This document shows, piece after piece, positions 7,401-15,114 of a stretch of DNA of 48,135 nucleotides. The notes beneath the pieces are model-generated. The model saw only the letters and a program-made list of their open reading frames with translations. It ran no database searches and was not told the origin of the DNA. How positions within the stretch are numbered: position 1 is the first letter of the stretch; every line of letters starts with the position of its first letter. Origin of the DNA: Acidilobaceae archaeon (GTDB lineage Archaea > Thermoproteota > Thermoprotei_A > Sulfolobales > Acidilobaceae). The translations under genes were made by a program, and so were the position numbers. The DNA is taken from the NCBI GenBank assembly GCA_027080775.1, contig JALWPV010000066.1, forward strand, positions 1 to 48,135, given 5' to 3'.

Positions 7401-10147
7401 AGCTCCCTCCCCCTCCACGAGCCTGCCAGGAGGAGCAGGGGCACCACTACCAGGGCCGCGGCGATATGGTACCAGAGGAGCCTCGGGATCGGAGTGAAGG
7501 GCACCGCCAGCTTCAGCGGCAGGGACTCGAAGGCCAGCTGGGCCCGGATCCCCATGGTAGACACGGCGACCACGGCGGCGGGGGCCGCTACCAGGAGAGT
7601 GTAGGACAGCCTGCCTAGCGCGATGCCCAGCAGGGCCGTGGCGCCTCCATACACCAGCGCCACTATGACACCGCTCGCAAGCGAGCCAGCCACTAGGGGG
7701 TAGAGGGTCTCGAGGGCCACGCTGGGGTCCACGAGCACCCCCAGGAGGATCCTGGCGGAGGCGTATGGCAGGGCCACGAGGGCTACCAGCGAGGCGAGCT
7801 TGTAGGCCTGCAGCCCGGTCCTCCCAGCCCCCAGCAGGTAGAGCCTCCTGTCGAGTCCGGACTCGTGGTGGTAGCCGTAGAGGATAGCGGCTACTATGAC
7901 TGCGTAGAGGGCTAGTATCACGTAGGCCTGCAGGGGTAGCTCCGAGACAGTGAGCAAGAGCGCCCTCGGCGAGATGTTGCTAATGCAGAAGCCGCCGAGC
8001 TTGCAGGGCCTCTGGGCCATGGAGTAGGTGTAGAGTAGGACCCACGCTATAGCGGCTGAGACCGCGTAGAGGTAGCTGGCCTCCAGATGCCACGCCCAGA
8101 GGCCCCCACGCCTCCCACGCACCCAGAAGCCCAGAGCCGCAAGAGCGGCCCCAGCCAAGGCGAGGGCCAGCCCCGGGGCCACGAGGCCCCTCAGGGAATC
8201 CCTGCTACTCGAACCGCGGCCCGAGACGAGCAGGCTCAGCACCCTACAGGCCCTCCCGCCCCGTAGCTCGATGGTTACATTGTAGATCCTGGGATCCCCC
8301 AGGCCCACTCTGCCCGACGAGCTCCCGGCCACGTTCGATGCCGAGGCCCCCCACGATCCCCTTCCCCCCGTCACGTTGACGCTGGCGTTGTAGAAGCACT
8401 CGCCACTAGCAGTTAGCTCGATGCTGTCGCCCCTCCACCCGTACACGTAGAACTCCTGGGCGATGGGCGCGCCCCCTTCGCCGCTGGCTACGACCCTGAA
8501 GCCCCCGGGCACGATGACGCTATGGTATACTACCACCACGCCAGCCCCTAGGGCAAGGGCAAGGAGCCCCAGCGCCGCCAGGGGCCTCCTGGTGGCGTAG
8601 AGGGGCGCAGCCACCGCCAGGGCCAGTAGCGCCGCTGCGCCCAGGGCCCTAGGCCAGCTCAGCCCGGCGCGGGCCTCCAAAGCCAGGAGGCTCGGAGCAC
8701 CAAGGCCCCGGGCCTCCACGAGCCTAGCCGAGAGGGGAGTCCCCGTGAGGCTTCCAACGCTGAGCCAGACATGCCCTGCTCCAGTGGAGTTGGCGAGCCT
8801 CTCCCAGGCGAGGCCAGCCACGACGCTCAGGCCCCTATTCAGGAAGAGGGGGGAGGAGGCCTCGAGCAGCACCCCCCTCGACTTACTGTACACGTAGATA
8901 GTATCCCTGAGCTCGTACGCAGGCACGAGCAGCCTGCCATCGACTCTAACGGCGATTACGCCGCCTACCATCTTTAGAATCCTGACCCCCGCTATGCTGA
9001 GGTTATAGGTCGTCCCATTAATGACGCCGACCCTCCAGTACCTGGGGTGCCCCGAGAGGTAGTGTATAAGGGATAGGTAAGCCTTGTTGGTTATCCACAC
9101 AACGCTGTCATTAACTTTCGCCGTATCATAGCGTGAGAAGCGTGACCTTACCAGTTTAGCTAACCTCAGTGCATCACTAGGCGAGGAGGCGACGAGGACA
9201 GTGTAAGCACTCATGGTTAGCCCTCTAACCGCTGGAGTGCATGTCGTGTCGAAGTAGGGCACTCTCCCGAGGCCCCTCACCGTATAGTTGAGCCTCGTCC
9301 CCACGCTGGTGTTGATGCCATACAGGCCAGCATACCCATCGGGGGCGACGCCATACCTCTTCTCATAGAAGAGCTTGGCCTCCTGGTCCATCGGCTTCTC
9401 GTAGAGGTACATGTACCCCGTACCATTAACGAGTGGGGGGAGGAGGTAGGGGAAGTCCCACTCATAGCGGCCCTCGGAGTCCAGGACGGCCCAGCGCTCC
9501 CAGTCAACACGGCCAGAAGCGCTAACGTTGAACCTCCCGATATACGCGGCTACACCCTCAAAGTGGCCCCTTTTGTAGGTAACGTTGAAGCCCTTGAGGC
9601 TCCCCCTAGCCCCAATGCTAGCCAAGATGTTGCTCGCTAGCCTCCGCGCGGCGCTAGGGGGGCCATAGCATGCTAGCATGGCATTCCTGAAAACTAGGGA
9701 CTCCCGAAGGTTGGTGTTCCACACCTCTACTATGGCATTGATATTGCCAGCGTAGATATAGCAGCTTTCATTATAGAGGGGCGCTTCTAGGGGGCTGACT
9801 CTCACAATCAGTCGGGGCTCGTAGTCTCTGAGACCCAGTTTGCCGGCAACTAGTCCTCCTAGGGCTCTGAGATCGCTGGAGTATGTATTACTTATTGTTT
9901 CGATATTATTTATGAAACTTCCTAGGTGAGAGTAGACTCCTTCGTGGGAGTGAGATTCAATAGGCGTATAGGCATACACGAGTTCTAGAGCCTTGGGGAA
10001 ACCTTGAGGTCTAATCTGAGCTGAAGTTGAAGCCGATGCTAAAAGAGTAGATTGAAATAATAATAGTATAATTGATAAAAAGAATAAAATAAATTTAAAG
10101 TTAGTATTCATGCCTCTATGCAACTTTATCTTCACTACTCTCTTCAC
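7397..10147 (-). CDS. large membrane permease with two extracytoplasmic domains (ABC partner)
   Basis: Unrecognised 916-residue membrane protein. An N-terminal hydrophobic segment (about residues 17-40) is followed by an external domain of roughly 450 residues, two membrane segments near 495-545, a second external domain (about 550-660), and then seven or so membrane segments to the end, resembling an ABC-2 permease. At least a dozen N-x-S/T sequons lie in the external parts, consistent with glycosylation at the cell surface. The first ~40 codons are AT-rich, unlike the rest. The start is uncertain: GTG 10147, GTG 10135 or ATG 10111 are possible. It is coupled to the ATPase downstream and follows the pilin-like gene by four bases. 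Confidence 0.8.
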   Translation of the reverse strand: MKRVVKIKLHRGMNTNFKFILFFLSIILLLFQSTLLASASTSAQIRPQGFPKALELVYAYTPIESHSHEGVYSHLGSFINNIETISNTYSSDLRALGGLVAGKLGLRDYEPRLIVRVSPLEAPLYNESCYIYAGNINAIVEVWNTNLRESLVFRNAMLACYGPPSAARRLASNILASIGARGSLKGFNVTYKRGHFEGVAAYIGRFNVSASGRVDWERWAVLDSEGRYEWDFPYLLPPLVNGTGYMYLYEKPMDQEAKLFYEKRYGVAPDGYAGLYGINTSVGTRLNYTVRGLGRVPYFDTTCTPAVRGLTMSAYTVLVASSPSDALRLAKLVRSRFSRYDTAKVNDSVVWITNKAYLSLIHYLSGHPRYWRVGVINGTTYNLSIAGVRILKMVGGVIAVRVDGRLLVPAYELRDTIYVYSKSRGVLLEASSPLFLNRGLSVVAGLAWERLANSTGAGHVWLSVGSLTGTPLSARLVEARGLGAPSLLALEARAGLSWPRALGAAALLALAVAAPLYATRRPLAALGLLALALGAGVVVVYHSVIVPGGFRVVASGEGGAPIAQEFYVYGWRGDSIELTASGECFYNASVNVTGGRGSWGASASNVAGSSSGRVGLGDPRIYNVTIELRGGRACRVLSLLVSGRGSSSRDSLRGLVAPGLALALAGAALAALGFWVRGRRGGLWAWHLEASYLYAVSAAIAWVLLYTYSMAQRPCKLGGFCISNISPRALLLTVSELPLQAYVILALYAVIVAAILYGYHHESGLDRRLYLLGAGRTGLQAYKLASLVALVALPYASARILLGVLVDPSVALETLYPLVAGSLASGVIVALVYGGATALLGIALGRLSYTLLVAAPAAVVAVSTMGIRAQLAFESLPLKLAVPFTPIPRLLWYHIAAALVVVPLLLLAGSWRGREL

Positions 10148-10151
10148 TCCT

Positions 10152-10634
10152 CTATCCCCTGCAGAGCCCGCAATAACCCCCTAGCGTTGCTGAGACGCTT
10201 GCGTGCGCTTCGCATATGGAGCCGGACGCCCCTATGAAGGCACCTGTATCGCCAGTACCGAACGCGTGAAAGACATATGCGCTGTCTCCAGTGTTTAGCG
10301 GTATCACACCACTCACGCCAGGGTCGTACTGGCTGCACAGGCAGTATGAGAAATCAGCTTCCAGCGGATTCAAGCAGCCCTCACCAGCTACCGCACGGGA
10401 GCTAGCTCCGCCCGCAGACGTCTCGGGAGTAGGTCCTTCTATAGATGCTGTTGCATCGACGAAATTACCATATACATCATGGTCCTTTGCGTAACAGGTC
10501 GTATGAGGCGGCTGCAAAGGCTTAACGCTGGAGGCTCTCGCCGCTGGTGCTAGTAGGATTGCCGTGAAGGCTGCTAGTACCACTATTGCCAGTAGGGGCG
10601 CCGCGATGCCCCCTCTATCGGTTGGCGGCCTCAC
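10152..10634 (-). CDS. Cys-rich secreted protein with pilin-like N-terminus
   Basis: Unrecognised secreted protein, 160 residues from GTG 10634. The N-terminus MRPPTDRGGIAAPLLAIVV has the form of a class III (archaeal type IV pilin) signal, charged residues then RG and about 20 hydrophobic residues, though an ordinary signal peptide cut after ARA is also possible. The mature part has seven cysteines, including YCLC and YCGLC, and is Gly/Ser/Ala-rich. The frame is open to an ATG at 10697, but that codon lies too close to the TATA-like TTTATAGAA at 10704-10714. It heads the operon with the big permease and ABC ATPase, so it may be the cargo or a surface partner. Confidence 0.65.
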   Translation of the reverse strand: MRPPTDRGGIAAPLLAIVVLAAFTAILLAPAARASSVKPLQPPHTTCYAKDHDVYGNFVDATASIEGPTPETSAGGASSRAVAGEGCLNPLEADFSYCLCSQYDPGVSGVIPLNTGDSAYVFHAFGTGDTGAFIGASGSICEAHASVSATLGGYCGLCRG

Positions 10635-10707
10635 GCTGCGGCACCCCCGAGGGGCGCCATATCCCTTTATGAAGGTATTGATATATATATGTATCATTAT
10701 ACAAATT

Positions 10708-11109
10708 CTATAAAGTAGTGCTAGTGCTGGAGTGTGTCTCGGCCGGCCTTTGGCATGGTAGGCCTTCGGCTATGCCTAGGCCGTCGTGGAGTACTATGCA
10801 CTCCTCCTCTAGCATTCTCATGCGTAGGGGGTCCCCTAGCTCGTTCTTCTCTATTACCAGGAGGTCTAGTGGTAGCTGCCTAGGCTTGAGTTTGTATGCC
10901 TCCTCCGCTACTTGTAGTGGGTTGGCCTCGTCTAGTATTAGTATTACGTCGTAGTCACTATAGGGCTTAGGGGTTCCCCTAGCCCTGCTACCTATGAGTA
11001 TTATCGTGGAGCGGGGCTCCCGGAGCTTCAGGCGCTCGGCTAGCCTTGGGAAGGCCTCGTCTAGAGTCTCGAGGTCCTCGCAGAGCCTACGGAGGATCCC
11101 CCGCCGCAT
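10708..11109 (-). CDS. MNT-type nucleotidyltransferase (antitoxin-like)
   Basis: Minimal nucleotidyltransferase of 133 residues. The family fold is shown by GSRARG-x4-YSDYDVIL, with the two metal-binding aspartates in SDYD, and a third acidic position in LPLDLLVIE. MNT proteins paired with HEPN proteins act as antitoxins that modify (AMPylate) the HEPN toxin. The start is taken as ATG 11109, which overlaps the end of the upstream HEPN reading frame by 23 nt; an earlier GTG would only add HEPN-frame residues. Its HEPN partner is broken, so this gene may now be an orphan. Confidence 0.85.
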   Translation of the reverse strand: MRRGILRRLCEDLETLDEAFPRLAERLKLREPRSTIILIGSRARGTPKPYSDYDVILILDEANPLQVAEEAYKLKPRQLPLDLLVIEKNELGDPLRMRMLEEECIVLHDGLGIAEGLPCQRPAETHSSTSTTL

Positions 11110-11543
11110 CCCTGAGCCACCCGAGGATTCTCTCCATGTAGTCAACGCACCTACCCGCTATCCTCGAGTCATAGGTTAGTGTCTTGGAGCCGGGGTAGCG
11201 GGCTATGGTTTAATGGGGGTTAGAGCGTCTGCCAGCGGGTATAGCTCCCCCGGGACGGCTACACCGGCCTCTTCAAGCGTGTATAGCAGCTTTGAGAGGT
11301 CATGCGTGAGCACGTGCACACCAGTCAGGGCTACCTGGAACGCCTTCAAGTAAAGCTCCACGGCCCGCCTGACGGTGGAGCAGGAGGCCCGTTACACGCC
11401 TTCCTCGAGGAGCCTAAGAGCCTCCTGGAGAACTCGGCCCTCTCAACCCACTCAGCCAGCAAATAGACCCTCAAACCCCACGACCCTCTCAACGAGCATA
11501 CCCGGCCCGGCCGGGCCCGAGGGTAAAGCTCCTTGGCGTCCAC
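11087..11543 (-). pseudogene. HEPN-domain toxin, decayed
   Basis: Pieces of a HEPN protein can be read on the minus strand in three frames. From GTG 11543 the frame gives LLAEWVERAEFSRRLL; after a frameshift the next piece reads EALRLLEEGV, TAA, RASCSTVRRAVELYLKAF, then THDLSKLLYTLEEAG; after another shift comes IARYPGSKTLTYDSRIAG and VDYMERILGWLRDAAG up to TAG 11087. The order matches the HEPN pattern: helix with EW..RA, the Q-A-E-K-like helix, THDL, and HYI..RYP, where the tyrosine codons of GVY and HY have become TAA. At least two frameshifts and two stops make it inactive. The gene sits directly upstream of MNT, the usual HEPN-MNT order. Confidence 0.8.
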
Positions 11544-11563
11544 CCGCGTATTCCTAATGTGGT

Positions 11564-11571
11564 GTTTATAG
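11564..11571 (-). promoter_or_regulatory. TATA box of the former HEPN-MNT operon
   Basis: CTATAAAC on the minus strand, centred 24-25 nt upstream of GTG 11543. The promoter looks intact even though the HEPN gene is broken, so the MNT gene may still be transcribed. Confidence 0.5.
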
Positions 11572-11616
11572 TTTTCGGCGAGGCAATTCCTGGACTAGAC
11601 GGGGGTATGCCCTAGC

Positions 11617-12450
11617 TTGAGGACGCCTCGCCTGCTTGCTGTGTCTGTCTTCCTTGTCCTCCTTGTTCTAGTGGCCATTGCGGCCTTGGCTGCCCCTGGA
11701 GGGTATGAAGCCAGCAGGTCTTACAGGGCCGTCTCGGAGTACGTCGTTAGGGGTGTATACAATGGCTCCAGGGTTGATTTGAGGGTCGCCTGCGTGGGGC
11801 GCTTCGAGCTTAGGATGGTAGGCGTTCAAGAGCAGTATAACCTGGTCAAGCTGGAGTCGAGGCTCCTCGAGCCTGTTAGATGCGGAGCTAAAGGCTCCCG
11901 GGGCCCCCTGAACGTGACGCGCATCGAGTCGGAGGCCCGGCGGGCCCTCTACTCTTTCTTCCACCTGGAGGGCGGGAATGAGAGTGTCTTCACCACGTTC
12001 TACTATCAGAGCAGGCCGGGCTCACTCTACATAGCCCCCGGCCTCCTCGAGGACGCTCCAGGCCTCCTCAGGGGTGCTGCGGCGAGGTTCTACTTTGACT
12101 ACAACTACACCACGGGAGCCCTCAAGATGAGGATCCTAACAGTCCATACGATGGCCTCGTCATATGATAGGCGCAGCGGCCTTCTCGAGTACTACCGAAG
12201 CGCGTGGAGGAGCCGCGTGGTGTACCTCAATGGCACCTCGGACTACCTCTACGCCAATAGCTTGGAGGTCAGGTCGGGCCTCCTGCCACCGCTGGCCCTC
12301 TACAAGGGCCTAGTCCTGGAGGTTCTAGCTGCGGCGCTCGCGGCCGTGGCGGTTGGCGAGTACCTCGCTATCAGGAGGCTCCGTGGGAGGATCCCCGTAG
12401 GGGGCGGGGGGTCAGAGGGTCTCCACGCTGACTCCGAGGGACTCGAGTAG
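11617..12450 (+). CDS. secreted membrane-anchored protein of unknown function
   Basis: Unrecognised protein of 277 residues from TTG 11617. It has an N-terminal signal segment (about residues 5-25), an external domain of about 200 residues with five N-x-S/T sequons (NGS, NVT, NES, NYT, NGT) and a C-terminal membrane helix near 225-248, then a short cytosolic tail rich in Arg and Gly. This is the topology of a type I surface protein. Two cysteines (in RVACVG and PVRCGA) could form a disulfide. Its last 39 bases overlap the converging deacylase gene. No family could be assigned. Confidence 0.7.
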   Translation: MRTPRLLAVSVFLVLLVLVAIAALAAPGGYEASRSYRAVSEYVVRGVYNGSRVDLRVACVGRFELRMVGVQEQYNLVKLESRLLEPVRCGAKGSRGPLNVTRIESEARRALYSFFHLEGGNESVFTTFYYQSRPGSLYIAPGLLEDAPGLLRGAAARFYFDYNYTTGALKMRILTVHTMASSYDRRSGLLEYYRSAWRSRVVYLNGTSDYLYANSLEVRSGLLPPLALYKGLVLEVLAAALAAVAVGEYLAIRRLRGRIPVGGGGSEGLHADSEGLE

Positions 12451-13269
12451 CTCTACGAGCCACCTCCTGGTGGCTGATTTGAGTGACTTCTTGTGTACCA
12501 GCGCGGTACCCGGCTTCTCGGGCCATGTCTTCTCGATGGCTTGTCTTACTACGTCTGGCGTTATGCCCTCCTGGATCGCGTACCTCGGTATAATATGGCC
12601 CATGCAGTAGGGGCCGTCTAGGTGTATCTCGGTGAACTTCCTGGGGTAGTGGCTCTCCCCGAAGCCCGCGGCGGCCTCGCACTCCTCCACTCCATGCTCG
12701 AGCACGTGTAGCACAGCCCTCGCCATTGCCTCCCTGGCCCTCCGGTCCCTCCACCTATCGGGGGTGCTACCGATCTCTATGAAGACCAGGGGCTTCCCGG
12801 GCCTCGTGGGGCCGTGGTGGGTGGCCTCGAGGCTGACCTCGTACTCCCCCAGGAGCCCCGCCTCCTCGGCCTCCCTCCGGTAGGCCCTTAGGAGGGCCCT
12901 CGAGAGGGGTGGGGCGCTCACGCTGAGCACCCGGGGCTCGCCGCCTAGGGTGCGGCTCGTGGGATTGCCCGTGTGGTGCACGGTAAGGCTCGGCCTCCCA
13001 CTGGAGGAGCTGTGCCTCGAGAGTATCACCACAGCGTCGGCGTGGGGGTCGGGGGTCTCATCTATGAACTCCAGGTTAACGGTGTCCTCCTCGTAGCCAG
13101 CCAGGTAGACGCCGCCGGCCACCTCCAGCCTGTAGCACTCCACGGCGCGGGGGCACTCGGCCTCCTCGTGGCTGGCGAGGCCCAGGATCTCCCTGGCGGC
13201 CCCGGAGCCCGCGGGGTCCCTGACGCTATAGGCTAGAGCGAGCCTGAGCCTAGGCAAGCCAGCGGGCAC
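12412..13269 (-). CDS. dtdA: D-aminoacyl-tRNA deacylase, archaeal GEK1 type
   Basis: Cytosolic hydrolase that removes D-amino acids from tRNA, keeping them out of protein. The 285 residues show the hallmarks of the archaeal/plant DtdA family: SRHSSSSGRPSLTVHHTGN (about residues 83-101), SLEATHHGPT, FIEIGSTPDRW, and GFGESHYPRKFTE, rich in conserved His and Ser. The start GTG 13269 lies 28 nt from a palindromic TTTAAA element shared with the divergent dehydrogenase gene, so the transcript is probably leaderless. Confidence 0.93.
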   Translation of the reverse strand: MPAGLPRLRLALAYSVRDPAGSGAAREILGLASHEEAECPRAVECYRLEVAGGVYLAGYEEDTVNLEFIDETPDPHADAVVILSRHSSSSGRPSLTVHHTGNPTSRTLGGEPRVLSVSAPPLSRALLRAYRREAEEAGLLGEYEVSLEATHHGPTRPGKPLVFIEIGSTPDRWRDRRAREAMARAVLHVLEHGVEECEAAAGFGESHYPRKFTEIHLDGPYCMGHIIPRYAIQEGITPDVVRQAIEKTWPEKPGTALVHKKSLKSATRRWLVELLESLGVSVETL

Positions 13270-13294
13270 CTATGGGCCGGGTTAATGCGTTCGC

Positions 13295-13300
13295 TTTAAA
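13295..13300. promoter_or_regulatory. shared bidirectional TATA element TTTAAA
   Basis: The palindrome TTTAAA lies 23-24 nt from the plus-strand start 13321 and 28-29 nt from the minus-strand start 13269. A single TBP site could serve both divergent genes, each with a leaderless mRNA; the direction would then depend on flanking BRE bases. Confidence 0.6.
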
Positions 13301-13320
13301 CTTGAATCCACACCCCCAGC

Positions 13321-14352
13321 GTGATGGGGGTGGGAGTGGTGGCTAAGCCCAGGCTCTTCGTTACCAGGCAGCTCCCCGGCGACGCCCTCAAGAGGCTGGA
13401 GGAGTACTACGATGTAGTCCTGTGGCCCGAGTACCAGGCCCCGCCCTACGAGAAGCTCCTAGAGGAGGCCAGGAGGAGCGACGCCCTAGTCACACTCCTC
13501 ACTGATAGGGTCGACTGCAACCTGATAGAGTCGTCCCCCCGCCTCAGGATCATAGCCCAGTACGCTGTGGGTTACGATAACATTGACATCGACTGCGCGA
13601 CGAGGCACGGCGTCTACGTCACGAACACCCCCGGAGTGCTGACTGATGCGACCGCCGACCTGACGTGGGCCCTCATACTCGCAGCAGCGAGGAGGATAGT
13701 GGAGGCCGATAGGTTCGTGAGGAGTGGGGAGTGGTACAAGACCCGCACGGGCTGGCACCCGATGATGATGCTAGGCGTCGAGGTCCACGGGAAGACGCTC
13801 GGGATCATAGGGATGGGTAGGATAGGCAGGGCCGTGGCCAAGAGGGCCAAAGGCTTCGACATGAGGGTGATCTACTACGACGTTGTGAGGCTCCCCGAGG
13901 ACGTGGAGAGGGAACTCGGCGTCGAGTACGCGCCTCTCGAGAAGCTCCTGGCCGAGGCTGATATAGTGACTATACACACCCCCCTAACTCCCGAGACCAA
14001 GGGCCTCATGAATAGGGAGAGGATTAGGATGATGAAGAAGGGCGCCATACTAGTGAACACGGCCCGCGGCAAGATAGTGGACTTGGACGCTCTAGTCGAG
14101 GCGCTCAAGGACGGCCACCTGGCAGCGGCCGGCCTAGACGTCTTCCCGGAGGAGCCCCTGCCACCTGATCACCCGATAACGAAGCTGGACAACGTAGTGC
14201 TAACCCCACACATAGGGAGCGCCACCTGGGAGACACGCACCAAGATGGCGGATCTAGTCGCGGAGAACCTGATAGCATTCTACAAGGGCCAGGTGCCCCC
14301 CACACTCGTGAACAAGGACGTGGTGAAGGTCAGGCCGCCCGGCTTCGCCTGA
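13321..14352 (+). CDS. gyaR: glyoxylate/hydroxypyruvate reductase (D-2-hydroxyacid dehydrogenase)
   Basis: NAD(P)H-dependent reductase of glyoxylate or hydroxypyruvate, 343 residues (GTG 13321; ATG 13324 is equally possible). The family features are the dinucleotide site GIIGMGRIGRAVAKRA (about residues 163-178), the substrate loop AVGYDNID, and the catalytic Arg, Glu and His in NTARGKIVD, DVFPEEPLP and TPHIGSAT. The end of the second beta strand reads VIYYD; an acidic residue there favours NAD(H) over NADP(H). The gene is followed 12 nt later by a DUF2283 gene and is divergent from dtdA. Confidence 0.93.
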   Translation: MMGVGVVAKPRLFVTRQLPGDALKRLEEYYDVVLWPEYQAPPYEKLLEEARRSDALVTLLTDRVDCNLIESSPRLRIIAQYAVGYDNIDIDCATRHGVYVTNTPGVLTDATADLTWALILAAARRIVEADRFVRSGEWYKTRTGWHPMMMLGVEVHGKTLGIIGMGRIGRAVAKRAKGFDMRVIYYDVVRLPEDVERELGVEYAPLEKLLAEADIVTIHTPLTPETKGLMNRERIRMMKKGAILVNTARGKIVDLDALVEALKDGHLAAAGLDVFPEEPLPPDHPITKLDNVVLTPHIGSATWETRTKMADLVAENLIAFYKGQVPPTLVNKDVVKVRPPGFA

Positions 14353-14364
14353 GGGAGGAGCGGC

Positions 14365-14628
14365 ATGAGCGGCGAGGAGCCCGAGGAGAGGCTGAGGGAG
14401 TACGAGGAAGGCATGGCTAGGACTCGCAGGCTCGTCGTGGAGGACATTGATAAGCTGTGGATAGAGTATGACAAGCACAACGACATACTCTACATCAACT
14501 TCGGCACGGAGGAGGCCGATGAGAGCGTAATGATAGATGATGACGTGATAGTAAGGATGAGGGAGGGCAGGCTGGTGGGTATAGTGGTAAACAACTTCTC
14601 CAGGAGGGCTGGCATAGACATCTTATGA
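14365..14628 (+). CDS. DUF2283-family protein
   Basis: Small protein of 87 residues. From about residue 32 it has the DUF2283 pattern: W-IEYDKHNDILYINFG, then ADESVMIDDDVIVRMREGRLVGIVV. The biochemical role of this family is unknown; members often lie near toxin-antitoxin or metabolic genes. A strong purine-rich Shine-Dalgarno sequence (GGGAGGAG) lies four bases before ATG 14365, which fits translation from the upstream dehydrogenase mRNA. The first ~30 residues are a charged helix. Confidence 0.85.
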   Translation: MSGEEPEERLREYEEGMARTRRLVVEDIDKLWIEYDKHNDILYINFGTEEADESVMIDDDVIVRMREGRLVGIVVNNFSRRAGIDIL

Positions 14629-14633
14629 TATAC

Positions 14634-14660
14634 GGATCTTTTTAAAAATTTATTAAAAGG
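14634..14660. terminator. AT-rich terminator region between convergent genes
   Basis: CTTTTTAAAAATTTATT followed by AAAAGG lies in the 42-nt gap between converging genes. It offers T-runs on both strands, the usual form of archaeal intrinsic termination. Confidence 0.55.
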
Positions 14661-14670
14661 GGCGGGGCTG

Positions 14671-15069
14671 CTAGGCCTCGGTCTCCACCTTCTGGGCGGC
14701 CTTCACCATCTCCAGGGCCGCGAGGGGGTACCTCATTATCGTGGCGAAGTCGCCCTTCTCTACTTTGAGCTGCCTCCTCACTATAGCCGTCACCGGGTTC
14801 ACCTTGCCCTGGATTATGTCTAGCCAGTCCTTGAGCGTGGCTGAGAGCACGTAGGGGGCCTCGGCCTTGCTGGAGTCGTCGTACCACTCAACACCCTCGC
14901 AGGTGCCGTTGTTCAGCTTCAACACGAAGCCCGGGCTGGGGCCCCCGCCGCTCTCGACCTTGAAGAGTATGGGCCACACCCAGCCCCTGGCGCTCCTCTT
15001 GTAGCCCTCGGACTCGTTCAGGGCCTTACAGTACTCCTCGGCCCACTCCTTACTCGGGAACTTGGGCAT
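14671..15069 (-). CDS. SCP-2 sterol-carrier-like domain protein
   Basis: Protein of 132 residues with the SCP-2/sterol-carrier fold pattern: WPILFKVE near residue 31, FVLKLNNGTCEGVEW, then APYVLSATLKDWLDIIQGKVNPVTAIVRRQLKVEKGDFATIM, the typical D-x-x-x-I-x-x-G-x-x-x-P-x-x-A-x-x-x-x-x-L-x-x-x-G motif. Proteins of this type bind fatty acyl or other lipid ligands. It lies 45 nt downstream of the Fe-alcohol dehydrogenase gene on the same strand and may share its mRNA. The ligand is unknown. Confidence 0.88.
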   Translation of the reverse strand: MPKFPSKEWAEEYCKALNESEGYKRSARGWVWPILFKVESGGGPSPGFVLKLNNGTCEGVEWYDDSSKAEAPYVLSATLKDWLDIIQGKVNPVTAIVRRQLKVEKGDFATIMRYPLAALEMVKAAQKVETEA

Positions 15070-15114
15070 CCCACACTCGCCTCCCGAGCCCCTGGTGGGG
15101 CGGGTGGGTGGTGG

